From PALSA-1296 sp037143335 (GTDB taxonomy: Bacteria > Bacteroidota > Ignavibacteria > Palsa-1295): a stretch of 64,000 bases of DNA. Shown here in pieces: positions 14,173 through 23,370 of this stretch (positions are counted from its first letter, which is position 1; each line of letters begins with the position of its first letter). The stretch lies in NCBI GenBank assembly GCA_037143335.1, contig JBAWZA010000004.1, positions 1 through 64,000 on the forward strand, given 5' to 3'. The notes beneath the pieces were generated by a model. It was not told the origin of the DNA. It saw only the letters and a list, made by a program, of their open reading frames with translations, and did no database searches. The translations under genes were made by a program, and so were the position numbers.

Positions 14173-16215
14173 ATGAAAAAATATTTGATCGCCTTGGTGT
14201 TGATTGGCGTTGTCTCACTACCGCTACATGCGCAAACACTTTCTTGGAGTCAAATCCAAGGACCTTATGCTGTGTCCGTAAATTCTTTCGCCACAGCTGG
14301 CGCAGCTCTTTATGCTGGTACTTCAGACGGACTTTTCGTATCGTCTAACGGGGGTGATACATGGGCTCTCAAGCAGGCTGCCGCTGCCAATGATATTCTG
14401 GTAGTAGATGCGACGATATTCATCGGGGGATATTCAGGAGTAGTTGTTTCTGAAGATAATGGTACAACGTGGGCGGTGCGCGATACTGGACTCCCAATTC
14501 TCCCGCTGGTGTATGCAGTACGAAAATCTGGGACATCCCTCTTTGCTTGTCTTGCAAACGAAGGGCTATACCGATCAAAAGACAATTCAAAAAGTTGGAC
14601 ATCAGTAGGTGGTGAAGTTTCAGGAAAATCCATCACTGCGATGATTGTTGGGAATTCGGCTCTTGTTGTTGCGCCAGGTTTAGGTGTGCTCCGCTCAACG
14701 AATAACGGAGATTCTTGGAGTGATCCAGGTGGAGATATTTCCAATCAGAGTGTTCATTCGTTCACAAAATTAGGGACTATTCTTTATGCGGGCACCGACG
14801 CTGGTGTTTTCATGTCAGATGATGATGGCGCAAACTGGATGAAAATGTCGAAGGGGATGAGTGCCGATGAAAATGTGACAGCACTCCATGTAGCAGGAAA
14901 TATAGTTTACGCAGGTACTACGAATCCTGATCCAAACACAGGTGGCGTCTATCGGTCAGTCGATAGTGGTGCAACTTGGGAGATTATCTCGAATGGCTTA
15001 ATTAACCACATGATTACTTCAATCTATTCGACCAATACCAGAATATTTGCAGGTTCTTCATTGGCGATTTCAATGATGGAGAAAGGATCGAATCTTTGGC
15101 AAACGATGAGTAACGGCCTCCCCAAAGAAGTGGTCACTTCGTTCGCAGGTATTTGGAACACCGGCTTCGCAGGTACGTCAGGCTCGTATGTTTTTTCAAC
15201 TGACGATCGTGGCGTACACTGGGATATCCGCAAGGATGGAATAAGTCGTGCGAATGTGACATCGATGTTTGCAAAGGGTTCGGTACTACTGGCTGGTACC
15301 GATGGCCGTCCGAAAAACGGACTCGGTGGCATTCATCGCTCAACCGATAACGGACTGACTTGGGGACAAGCAAATAGTGGAATGCCTATAATGTCCATTA
15401 CTTCTATCGTCTCAGATGGCACTAAGATATACGCTGGTGGTGATAGCGGTGTATTTTCCTCAGTTGACGATGGTAAAAGTTGGTCACGTTACACAACTGA
15501 AGTTCCGATGGTTTTACTCAGCACACCGACTGCATTCTTCGAGGTGCAGAAATCTGCAATCTATAAATTCGTGCCCGGAAGTGGTTGGAGTATCATCAGT
15601 TCTGAGACAATCGGAAATACAATTCGCTCGGCTACAGCGAATGGGTCATACATTTTTGTTGGGACTGATAGCGGTGTACTTCGTTCGAGTAATGGAGGAA
15701 CGCAATGGAGCACCGTCGGCTCTGATACACTTCATGTTCAAGCATTGTGGTCGAATGACCTACTTGTTGCCGCGGGTACAACTCATGGTTTGTACGTTTC
15801 CTCCGATCATGGTACAACCTGGAAATATCAATCCCTTATTGGTGATGTCTCTGTTACCACAATCGGAGTTGGTCACCGCGACATCTACGTTGCCTCGACC
15901 ACAGGTACGTTCTCTGCCCCGCTCGAGCAATACTCCGTCCAATCATCGGCAACTAAGTCGAATCTTCACCTGACCCTCACAAATCCAGCAAACACCTCGT
16001 TGGATATTTCATTTGATACTCCGAGACATGAATTTGGAAAGGTTGGGATATATGATATTCTCGGTACCTTGAAGCTCGGCTCTGCATCTCAGTCGTTTAA
16101 CGAAGGGGAGAATCATCTTCACTTCGATACCTCGCACCTCTTGACTGGTACGTACGTCGTGCGACTTGATTTGGGAGAAAAAAATACTTCCGCTCTGATG
16201 CAAATAATCCATTAA
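14173..16215 (+). CDS. T9SS-exported BNR/Ycf48-like propeller protein
   Basis: A 680-residue secreted protein with signal peptide MKKYLIALVLIGVVSLPLHAQ. At least eleven repeats of the form GLFVSSNGGDTW, GVYRSVDSGATW, GVLRSSNGGTQW and GLYVSSDHGTTW are spread over residues 30-590: the BNR/Asp-box pattern of sortilin- and Ycf48-type beta-propellers. The last 80 residues (SLDISFDTPRHEFGKVGIYD, LTGTYVVRLDLG) are a T9SS type A sorting domain, so it is exported through the outer membrane and probably attached to the surface. The ligand is unknown. Its stop codon lies inside the 47-nt palindrome. Confidence 0.82.
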   Translation: MKKYLIALVLIGVVSLPLHAQTLSWSQIQGPYAVSVNSFATAGAALYAGTSDGLFVSSNGGDTWALKQAAAANDILVVDATIFIGGYSGVVVSEDNGTTWAVRDTGLPILPLVYAVRKSGTSLFACLANEGLYRSKDNSKSWTSVGGEVSGKSITAMIVGNSALVVAPGLGVLRSTNNGDSWSDPGGDISNQSVHSFTKLGTILYAGTDAGVFMSDDDGANWMKMSKGMSADENVTALHVAGNIVYAGTTNPDPNTGGVYRSVDSGATWEIISNGLINHMITSIYSTNTRIFAGSSLAISMMEKGSNLWQTMSNGLPKEVVTSFAGIWNTGFAGTSGSYVFSTDDRGVHWDIRKDGISRANVTSMFAKGSVLLAGTDGRPKNGLGGIHRSTDNGLTWGQANSGMPIMSITSIVSDGTKIYAGGDSGVFSSVDDGKSWSRYTTEVPMVLLSTPTAFFEVQKSAIYKFVPGSGWSIISSETIGNTIRSATANGSYIFVGTDSGVLRSSNGGTQWSTVGSDTLHVQALWSNDLLVAAGTTHGLYVSSDHGTTWKYQSLIGDVSVTTIGVGHRDIYVASTTGTFSAPLEQYSVQSSATKSNLHLTLTNPANTSLDISFDTPRHEFGKVGIYDILGTLKLGSASQSFNEGENHLHFDTSHLLTGTYVVRLDLGEKNTSALMQIIH

Positions 16216-16249
16216 CCTCTCAGTTAAACTGAGCGGTTAATGGATTATT
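16203..16249. repeat. 47-nt near-perfect palindrome between convergent genes
   Basis: Outer arms 16203-16217 and 16235-16249 are 15 bp and perfectly complementary; inner arms CTCAGTT (16219-16225) and AACTGAG (16227-16233) are perfect; one mismatch (T16218/C16234) and a single-base centre. It overlaps the last codons and stop of the + gene. There is no T-run on either side, so it may be a bidirectional stabiliser or terminator. Confidence 0.8.
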
Positions 16250-16266
16250 CGTAAAGAAAGTTGACC

Positions 16267-19071
16267 CTATTTCTTGGTCTCAGGGTAGAGAATAACCTCA
16301 ACCATGTTTTCCCGTTTGCAATATTTCTTTGCAGCAGTAAAGATATCATCGGCATTCATGTGGGCGATCAGATCGCTTCTTTTGAATATCGCATGTGGGT
16401 CTTCGCCATTGAAGTGTAATTGAGCGAGTGAGCTTAACCAGAAAGAATTCTCCTTCAGTGCGACTTCCAGCTCATGCTTCTGAATCTCGCGGACTTTATT
16501 GACATACGTTTCTTCTGGCGGATGTATAACCATCGTATCGAGCTTCTTCATCGTCTCGTCAACTAATTCCTGCACGCGATCTGGTGCGCAACCAAATCGA
16601 ATCGAAAGTTGATACCTCTCGTGAGGGTAATGCGTTGGCGAGGCGTTGACACCGACACCATACACTCCGCCTTTATCTTCTCTGAGTGTCTCACGCAGTT
16701 TGATGTTGATCACTTCCGCCATCGCTTGAATGTCGAATCTATTTTTGGGATTCCATTCAAATGGTCCGGTTATGTTAATCGTTACGTTACTTTTAGGCTC
16801 GATGCCTTTGTACACATTCTTAACGATATTTCCTTTTGGCGGAGTAATGCCAAGATCTTTCCATGTTTCATGGTTCGATGAGGAGGGCAAACTTGCGATG
16901 TACGTTTCGCAAAGCTCTCGCATCTTTGGCATATCCAAATTACCCACAAGGTAGAATGTGAAATGTCCGAAATCCGAAAACCGAGATTTGTAAAATGTAT
17001 ACGCTTTATCCAAAGTGATTTCATCCACCATAGAAGTTTTCATCGGTCGCGTACGATAATGATATTGTGTCATCGTATTCGAAAGCGTATCGCTGTAAGC
17101 TGTCGTAGGACTTGCATCGCGTTGCTTCAAACCTGCAAGCATCTTCTCCCGGATGGCGGTAAAAGCGGCTTCATCTTTCCGTGGACTTGTTGCATAAAGA
17201 TAGAGAAGCTGGAACATCGTCTCCTGATCCTTCGGAGTCGTGCTTCCAAAAAATCCTTCTTGAAGTTCAGAAATATTAGGGCGCATAGATACATTTTTAC
17301 CAGCAAGCATTTTGGTGAGCATCGTTGCATCCACATCGCCGATACCGCATTCGTCAATTATTCTTGATGCCGATCCTGCGGCTAAGTAATCGTCGTCACT
17401 CGCCAATGAACTACCGCCTGGAGCGTTTGCCGAAAATAGGATTTGATCGTTCTTGAAATCAGTTGGCTTCAAGATTACGTGTGCGCCGTTCGAGAGTGTC
17501 CACTCGGTAATTCCCAAATCATCGGTTTTTTTCTCGCTTACAATCTTTCCAGGTGTAGGGATTTTTGCCAAGAGTGGTTTATCGCTGACCTTATCATCAT
17601 AGGCAACTTGATGGCTTTGAGAGGCTTCCTCGAATAATTTACGGATTTGATCTTCGGTAGGCGGTTTTGCTGCGCCTTCTTTTTCGCTGTAGGAAATGGT
17701 AATCACCCGACTTCCTGCGTCCATCCGTTTTGTCGAAAGAGCATTCACTTCGCTTAGTGAAATAGTTGGGACAAATTTATTGTAGAGTTTGAATTCATAC
17801 TCAAGACCAGGGAATGGCTCTGAATTCAAGAAGTTTCGGAGATATTCACCAACGTAATTACCCGATTCTGTCTTATCTCGTTCCTTGTAGCTCTCTTCCA
17901 TATTTGTGAGCATTTGTTTTTTCTCACGTTCAAGTTCGGTCGCAGTGAATCCGTTCTGCTTCACTCGGTAAAGCTCTGCTAAGAGCGCCTTCAATCCTGA
18001 TTCAATTGCGTCAGGCTTGAGCGCCGCAAATGCTTGATAGGCATTCAAATCCCCGAGGAAGTTGCCATCGCCTGCGCCACCAAATGTAAAGGGCGGATTT
18101 CCCTTTTGTAATAACTCTTGCAAGCGTGCGTTCAGCATCGCATCATAAAGCCCGTTTACTAATTGCGATCTGTAATCAGCGACACTCACTTCGGATTCTT
18201 TTGGACGCTCGAACATGACCGTAGCTGACTGGGAGGGGTACTCTTTATCACCAGCAATCGAGATGAGTAAATTATTGTGGAGCGGCACTTTGTATTTAGT
18301 CCTCGGCTTTTCATTCGGAGGATTTTGTAATTTCGCAAATCGGGTCTTGATCTCACTCTCCATCTTATCAAGATCAAAATCACCGACAGCCATAACAGCC
18401 ATCAGATCGGGGCGGTACCAATCATGGTAGAAACGCCTGATGGTCTCGTGGGAAAATTTTTCCAAGATTTCTTTCGTGCCGATAGGAAGGCGGTCAGCGT
18501 AGTGGGATTGATAGAGTTCAATTGGCAAGTGCTTGTTTTGAATTCTCTCACCAGCCCCGCGTCCCAAGCGCCACTCTTCTATCACGACTCCGCGCTCCTT
18601 ATCAATTTCAACATCATCGAATGATGCATTACCAGCCCAATCTTCGAGAACCAACAGTCCTTTTCCCAACATGTCAGCTTTATCCATCGGCAATTGGAGC
18701 ATGTAAACCGTTTCATCGAAACTGGTGTATGCATTTAAGTGTGCACCGAATCGGACACCCGTGGATTCAAGAAAATTAACAAGATCCGCTTTTGGAAAAT
18801 GTTTTGTACCATTAAACTGCATGTGCTCACAAAAATGAGCGAGTCCTTGCTGGTCATCATCTTCCATAACGGAGCCAGTTTTGACTGCAAGCCGGAATTC
18901 AGCACGGTTTTCCGGTTTGTGATTTTTGCGGATGTAATACCTGAGTCCATTCGGAAGCGTGCCAGTTCTGACAGCTGGGTCAATCGGAAGTACGTCCGAC
19001 AATTCCTGAGCGTGCAGGCTACTCAAGCACATTGTAAGAAGAATGGCGGCGAGAAAATGATGAATCTTCAT
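16267..19071 (-). CDS. M16 family zinc metalloprotease (pitrilysin/insulinase-like)
   Basis: A 934-residue secreted peptidase with signal peptide (to about residue 21, SLHAQ). The inverted zinc motif HxxEH is H79-F-C-E82-H83 (GLAHFCEHMQFNGTKHF), with the downstream ligand in the region FDDVEIDKERGVVIEEW near 150-165. Two M16 modules follow each other (about 35-480 and 500-930), the second without the zinc motif, as in two-domain pitrilysins. The location is periplasmic or surface; it probably degrades peptides. Transcription likely starts at a perfect -7 box at 19153-19160. Confidence 0.88.
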   Translation of the reverse strand: MKIHHFLAAILLTMCLSSLHAQELSDVLPIDPAVRTGTLPNGLRYYIRKNHKPENRAEFRLAVKTGSVMEDDDQQGLAHFCEHMQFNGTKHFPKADLVNFLESTGVRFGAHLNAYTSFDETVYMLQLPMDKADMLGKGLLVLEDWAGNASFDDVEIDKERGVVIEEWRLGRGAGERIQNKHLPIELYQSHYADRLPIGTKEILEKFSHETIRRFYHDWYRPDLMAVMAVGDFDLDKMESEIKTRFAKLQNPPNEKPRTKYKVPLHNNLLISIAGDKEYPSQSATVMFERPKESEVSVADYRSQLVNGLYDAMLNARLQELLQKGNPPFTFGGAGDGNFLGDLNAYQAFAALKPDAIESGLKALLAELYRVKQNGFTATELEREKKQMLTNMEESYKERDKTESGNYVGEYLRNFLNSEPFPGLEYEFKLYNKFVPTISLSEVNALSTKRMDAGSRVITISYSEKEGAAKPPTEDQIRKLFEEASQSHQVAYDDKVSDKPLLAKIPTPGKIVSEKKTDDLGITEWTLSNGAHVILKPTDFKNDQILFSANAPGGSSLASDDDYLAAGSASRIIDECGIGDVDATMLTKMLAGKNVSMRPNISELQEGFFGSTTPKDQETMFQLLYLYATSPRKDEAAFTAIREKMLAGLKQRDASPTTAYSDTLSNTMTQYHYRTRPMKTSMVDEITLDKAYTFYKSRFSDFGHFTFYLVGNLDMPKMRELCETYIASLPSSSNHETWKDLGITPPKGNIVKNVYKGIEPKSNVTINITGPFEWNPKNRFDIQAMAEVINIKLRETLREDKGGVYGVGVNASPTHYPHERYQLSIRFGCAPDRVQELVDETMKKLDTMVIHPPEETYVNKVREIQKHELEVALKENSFWLSSLAQLHFNGEDPHAIFKRSDLIAHMNADDIFTAAKKYCKRENMVEVILYPETKK

Positions 19072-19152
19072 AATGTAAGGAATTTAAAAGTGTGATAATT
19101 TCTTGAATTTGAGCCAATGGTTACGTTTTTTACGCTAAATGAGTTTCACAAA

Positions 19153-19160
19153 CAAATTTA
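19153..19160 (-). promoter_or_regulatory. -7 box for the M16 protease gene
   Basis: On the minus strand this reads TAAATTTG, a perfect TAnnTTTG box about 80 bp before the start codon; the upstream TTTG box is not clear. The remainder of 19072-19376 shows no gene; it contains a C7 run at 19310-19316 and an AT-rich stretch before 19377 that may be the promoter of the next gene. Confidence 0.4.
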
Positions 19161-19376
19161 CGGTATTTTGGTGGATTGAGATATGGTGGAAACACAACAC
19201 GAAGCATCCGCATAATTGAGCGGAAAGGTTTTTCCAAGCCCTGTGACAGAACATTAGTTTTATGTAACTCTTTTTGCCAAGACATCGTTTTTTTAGTGCC
19301 CAATAAGATGCCCCCCCTCAAGAGAAGGGTTTTTTCCGTCACGGGATATTTTAAAATATATAACCATATATAATCT

Positions 19377-20801
19377 ATGAGATTACTGTTTGGTCTCATC
19401 ATGGCACTTTCTGAGGATGAGTTTGCGCGATTATCAACGCTACGGCTCAAAGGGAAACAACTTGCAGTTATGACTATGATGTTCAACGCTCGCAAGAACG
19501 GTGAGCCGCCTACTGACGAAGCTGTTGCAAACATCAACACGACTTCCACTCATCTCTACGAGATGTGCTCGGTACTACTTGCTCGAAGTCTTGAGTTTCT
19601 GGTTCCACAGGGAGGGGTTGCTATCCTTGAGTTTGTTGCAAATAAGAATCTTAAAATAGCGTTCAAACAAGAACTTCTCAAACAAACTCAACGGATTGAC
19701 CCCCAAAACCAAAAAGCCAAAGAGGATTTTTATCTTAGTGCTTTCGAGTTGATTTTCCGTCAAACATATAGCGTCGTGGATTTTGATCTTGGGGTGAAGT
19801 ATGGTGACCTCTATATCCACTCGAAGCGCAATTATTCGATCGAAGACAAAATGGCGGTGGAAGCACGAAAGACGATCCACCAACTTGTGGGTTCACTCGC
19901 AGACTCGAGACGGTACCTCAAAGATTCCGAGGAGTTGGGAAATCAATTGAAAGGATATGAATCAGCCGTACGGAATTCGACCCATCCATACTTTTGCTAT
20001 ACTGTGTACTCAGGGCTTGCATGGTATTCACAGCACGTCTTAGGCAAGCCGGATATGAACCTCCGCTACCTTCAAAGAGCAACAGTCTTTGCGGAGAAAT
20101 TAGATAATTATGTTTTTCGCGAACTAGAGGTTGAAATGAAATTGCGTATTGCGGACGCGCAATTCGCTCTCGGCGCAACCGAAGAGGCATTGGAAATTTA
20201 CGAAAGGGCTTTCCGGATGGCTCGCCCAGATAGCTTGCTCTGGAAAAGAAATTACTTCCTCCTGAGGTATCTCGATATTCTTATTTACCACGGGAAATAT
20301 TTTCAGGCTGAGGAGATTCTGAAAAAATATTACGAGCCTATGTTGCGCTTAGCTCCATCCACTACTTCGGCTACCGCGTCGTGTCTATTTGCAATCTTGT
20401 ACTTACTCTCTGGTAAATACGATGAGTCGAAAAAGTATTTGGATACAGCTTTTAAGCTCAACCGTCGAACGAACTACACGGCCTACAATGATATCCGGAA
20501 TAGAATTGTACGCGCTGCGCTAAGCTACATCACTGGCGATTGGGATGAAACCGATCATACGACTCGGACGACCATGACCTATCTCTATTCAAGAGACCTA
20601 GGACTCAGCCGACATAGTGTAGGGTACTATTTTAAAATCATTGACGCTCTGATTATCCTCTTTAAGGAAGGTAAACCATTGAGCAGAAAAAACGAAACAA
20701 AATTCATCGAATTGACACATCCCAAAGAAGGGCTGATGGGTTTGATATTGAAAAAGGTCAGAGCCACTAACGCAAAGCCCCAAGCAAAGGCAAAGAGTTA
20801 G
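19377..20801 (+). CDS. Helical TPR-like repeat protein of unknown family
   Basis: A 474-residue protein (466 if ATG 19401 is used, giving MALSEDEFARL). No signal peptide or membrane helix. An N-terminal helical region with a possible winged-helix feel (SEDEFARLSTLRLKGKQLAV, residues 10-100) precedes alpha-hairpin repeats resembling TPRs (RIADAQFALGATEEALEIYERAF, FAILYLLSGKYDESKKYLDTAF). It ends with a basic tail KPQAKAKS. TPR arrays bind other proteins; no partner is evident. It is flanked on both sides by minus-strand genes, so it is its own transcription unit. Confidence 0.6.
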   Translation: MRLLFGLIMALSEDEFARLSTLRLKGKQLAVMTMMFNARKNGEPPTDEAVANINTTSTHLYEMCSVLLARSLEFLVPQGGVAILEFVANKNLKIAFKQELLKQTQRIDPQNQKAKEDFYLSAFELIFRQTYSVVDFDLGVKYGDLYIHSKRNYSIEDKMAVEARKTIHQLVGSLADSRRYLKDSEELGNQLKGYESAVRNSTHPYFCYTVYSGLAWYSQHVLGKPDMNLRYLQRATVFAEKLDNYVFRELEVEMKLRIADAQFALGATEEALEIYERAFRMARPDSLLWKRNYFLLRYLDILIYHGKYFQAEEILKKYYEPMLRLAPSTTSATASCLFAILYLLSGKYDESKKYLDTAFKLNRRTNYTAYNDIRNRIVRAALSYITGDWDETDHTTRTTMTYLYSRDLGLSRHSVGYYFKIIDALIILFKEGKPLSRKNETKFIELTHPKEGLMGLILKKVRATNAKPQAKAKS

Positions 20802-21010
20802 AGTAAACTAAGGAATGGTACGAATCTGGATTATTGACAAATCGATATTCCAGAGCAAAACTGCCTCCTCTGGGCTAATTTTACTGTTTTTTTAAATTGT
20901 ACAGCCAAAACGGGTGGGCTTTTGAACCGCAATTTGTGGGATTTTGTGTATATTAATGGTGAATAGTAGAAAAATTGTTTCCTTTGGTTCTCCCACGCAC
21001 ACATCAAACG

Positions 21011-21052
21011 AGTACCTGTTCTTTGTGGCAAAGAGCAGGTACTTACTTTTTT
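21011..21052 (+). terminator. Strong 15-bp terminator hairpin; possible small RNA upstream
   Basis: AGTACCTG-TTCTTTG (21011-21025) pairs with CAAAGAG-CAGGTACT (21029-21043), one G-T pair, 3-nt loop, then a T6 run at 21047-21052. It lies 210 bp after the TPR gene stop, far for a simple terminator. An AT-rich GTGTATATTAATGG near 20946-20959 could start a separate RNA of about 95 nt, but it does not match the promoter consensus well. Confidence 0.6.
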
Positions 21053-21073
21053 AAGAGCATAAAATTAAGGCAC

Positions 21074-21105
21074 AAAAAAGGCGGCTAATTCAGCCGCCTC
21101 TTTTT
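21074..21105 (-). terminator. Bidirectional terminator after the T9SS protein gene
   Basis: GGCGGCT (21080-21086) pairs with AGCCGCC (21092-21098) around AATTC, flanked by A6 on the left and T-rich sequence on the right, so it works on both strands. It lies 21 bp after the stop of the minus-strand gene at 21126. Confidence 0.8.
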
Positions 21106-21125
21106 ATGACAATTTGTCTGAAGTG

Positions 21126-23105
21126 TTACTTCACATAAATCGCTTGGCGTGTGAGTTCGTCACCACCAGATCGAACAATCACGAAGTATGTACCCGGTGA
21201 AAGGTGCATCGAGTTCGCATCAAGTGTGTATTTGAATCTATCACCTACTGATAAACTCATGACCTTCGAGGAGTATATTTCTTTGCCGAGCACGTCATGT
21301 ATCTCAAGTGAAGAGCTGGTGTTCTCTTTGGCAGAGATCGTAATTTCGGCACTTGAAGTGAATGGATTCGGTGTGATGTTCAGGTCAAAAATTGACGAAG
21401 CATTTTGTCTGACAACACCACCGCCTGTAATTACCTTCTTCTTGATCGAAGTGCCGGAAATATCGAGTGTCAACTTCTTATAATTATCAGAAGACAAAGT
21501 ATCGTTGTAGTGAATCTCTACCGTTGATGAGTACGTTTGCTCCGGCAATGATGGAGTAAACTTCACGATAATTACCTGCTTCTGGCCCTTTGCAATTGTG
21601 ATGGGGGAAGTAATTGTCGGTGTGACGACCGAAAACACACCTGCATTGTTGCCATTGATGGTGATGGACTTCAGATAAACAGGGGATTGTGAAGTATCAA
21701 TGATATTGAACGCAATGATAATCGGTGCATCGCCAATAGAATCTAGTCCAAATTTTATTGAACTGCTATCGAGAATTGCTACGCCAGGGACATACTTTGG
21801 TGGATCTGGTATCTTATATTTATGAACTTCATAGCCTGCAAAGATTGGTTGGCGTTCCATTTTTGTTGGATCGTTATAGACAAGGGTTACCTTCTGGTTA
21901 TTGAAATCATACATGTAGATTCCTGACTCGGCATTCGTTGCAACATCGCCAGAATTACAGGTAACAAAGACTAATGAATCATCGCTTGTTCCTGTGCCGT
22001 TGTACGAGAACATCATATCTCCACCGTTACCAAGTGGGTAGCCTGTGCCCGGGGCTATTACCTCTTTGTCATCATCCGCAGTTACTGGGCTATTGGTGTA
22101 GCCCGTGAAAAAGTGTAGCGGTTTTGTATCGGCTCCAGCTGGGAGTTTCGTACGCTGTATAGTCGCTCTATCACCTGGAGTTAAGTTCACCGATCCGCTG
22201 AATGGAATAGTAAAAAATTGAATATCACCCTTGAAGTTTGGCTGAAGTGCAAGTTCGCAAGTTCCTGTTCCGGGAAGTGTATGTAGGCAGAATGCCATAC
22301 TCGAGTCAATATTTACTGCTGTGCTTCGGGCGTTCTTCACTTGTCCAGTAATCGTAGCTGGACTGAAAGCAAACCCGCCACCTGTTGTGCTTGGTGTCCA
22401 CCTGAAAACTTGTGCTCGTGGGTAAGTAGCATTATAACCATCAAAGACGACAACAGCCATAGTTTTGCTATCATTGCTTACGACAAGATTTGTCATAAAA
22501 TAACCGGGATAACCGCCAGTAACAGCAGCGAAGTCCCCAGTAATTTGAAGTGAGTCCACAGGGCTGAGACCGTCAAAAGTGCCATGAAAAAACCACTGCT
22601 GGCCGCCAGCTGATGCTTTTACAGGTGTGAAATACCAATCTTTTTCATTCGGTGCAAGTACTCCGAGAGGAAGCAATTTAAGGAATGGGTCATTCGTAAG
22701 ATCGGAATAAACAATTTTCAAAATTTTCGCACCGCCAATTGTTAATGGCACTGCAAGTGGGTTGAATCCGCCAGTATTATGAAATGGCGAATCAATTCTA
22801 GCAATCGCCCAAGCGCTATCTTGTGCGCTGTTAAGGGGATTGAAGAAAACAGCCTTTCCGCCAATCATGAGAGATTTTCCGTTTTTAGTTGATGCGAGAA
22901 CTGATAAATTCTTCAGTTGCACCGCTCCGTATGAAGTAAACAATGTATCAGTTCTCTTGCCACCAATGGTTCTTCTTAGGATTGCAGTTCTTTCACTATT
23001 CGTAAAAGCAATTTTTGCAAAGTTCGTATCGCTTTGAGCGAAGATCTGAGATACCCCGAGCAGTGAGGTCACTGCCAATAGAAAAATGAGTAGAGAACGT
23101 TTCAT
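21126..23105 (-). CDS. T9SS-exported protein with choice-of-anchor/ASH-like domain
   Basis: A 659-residue secreted protein. Signal peptide MKRSLLIFLLAVTSLLGVSQ...FAQ. Residues 25-430 are beta-rich with no family I recognise (possibly a propeller of TolB-like strands, for example DSKTMAVVVFDGY, DDSLVFVTC). About 450-555 is an Ig-like ASH/choice-of-anchor-D-type domain (SIKFGLDSIGDAPIIIAFNI, VIIVKFTPSLPEQTYSS). The last 85 residues (LNITPNPFTSSAEITISA, LEIHDVLGKEI, LSPGTYFVIV) are a T9SS type A sorting domain. The upstream 265 bp (23106-23370) show no gene or clear regulatory site. Confidence 0.78.
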   Translation of the reverse strand: MKRSLLIFLLAVTSLLGVSQIFAQSDTNFAKIAFTNSERTAILRRTIGGKRTDTLFTSYGAVQLKNLSVLASTKNGKSLMIGGKAVFFNPLNSAQDSAWAIARIDSPFHNTGGFNPLAVPLTIGGAKILKIVYSDLTNDPFLKLLPLGVLAPNEKDWYFTPVKASAGGQQWFFHGTFDGLSPVDSLQITGDFAAVTGGYPGYFMTNLVVSNDSKTMAVVVFDGYNATYPRAQVFRWTPSTTGGGFAFSPATITGQVKNARSTAVNIDSSMAFCLHTLPGTGTCELALQPNFKGDIQFFTIPFSGSVNLTPGDRATIQRTKLPAGADTKPLHFFTGYTNSPVTADDDKEVIAPGTGYPLGNGGDMMFSYNGTGTSDDSLVFVTCNSGDVATNAESGIYMYDFNNQKVTLVYNDPTKMERQPIFAGYEVHKYKIPDPPKYVPGVAILDSSSIKFGLDSIGDAPIIIAFNIIDTSQSPVYLKSITINGNNAGVFSVVTPTITSPITIAKGQKQVIIVKFTPSLPEQTYSSTVEIHYNDTLSSDNYKKLTLDISGTSIKKKVITGGGVVRQNASSIFDLNITPNPFTSSAEITISAKENTSSSLEIHDVLGKEIYSSKVMSLSVGDRFKYTLDANSMHLSPGTYFVIVRSGGDELTRQAIYVK

Positions 23106-23370
23106 AAGTATGTACGAATTAATGAAAATTTAACACAAAAAAGGTCTCATTAAGAGTTCTTTTATAACACCTTCCGTTTCAGAAAGTTACATAAAAAGGC
23201 GAACTGAAGTTGTGGCGCGGTATCAGTATGGTTAAGCGCGATTGCGAGACCATATACAGATTGTCGAAGCGACTTCGCAATGAGGGTTCGACATCAGAAA
23301 TCTCCTACCCTATTAACAACCACGGCAAAGACGTTGGGTTGTTTCTCCCAAAATTCATGTTTAGTGAAAG

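Noticed and set aside
15416..15973. 185-codon ORF in another frame within the propeller gene
   Set aside because: Shadow of the BNR repeats; the composition is not protein-like.
23106..23370. Search for an RNA gene before the HemG/HemY gene
   Set aside because: GGTTCGA at 23284-23290 recalls a tRNA T-loop, but the flanking stems do not pair.
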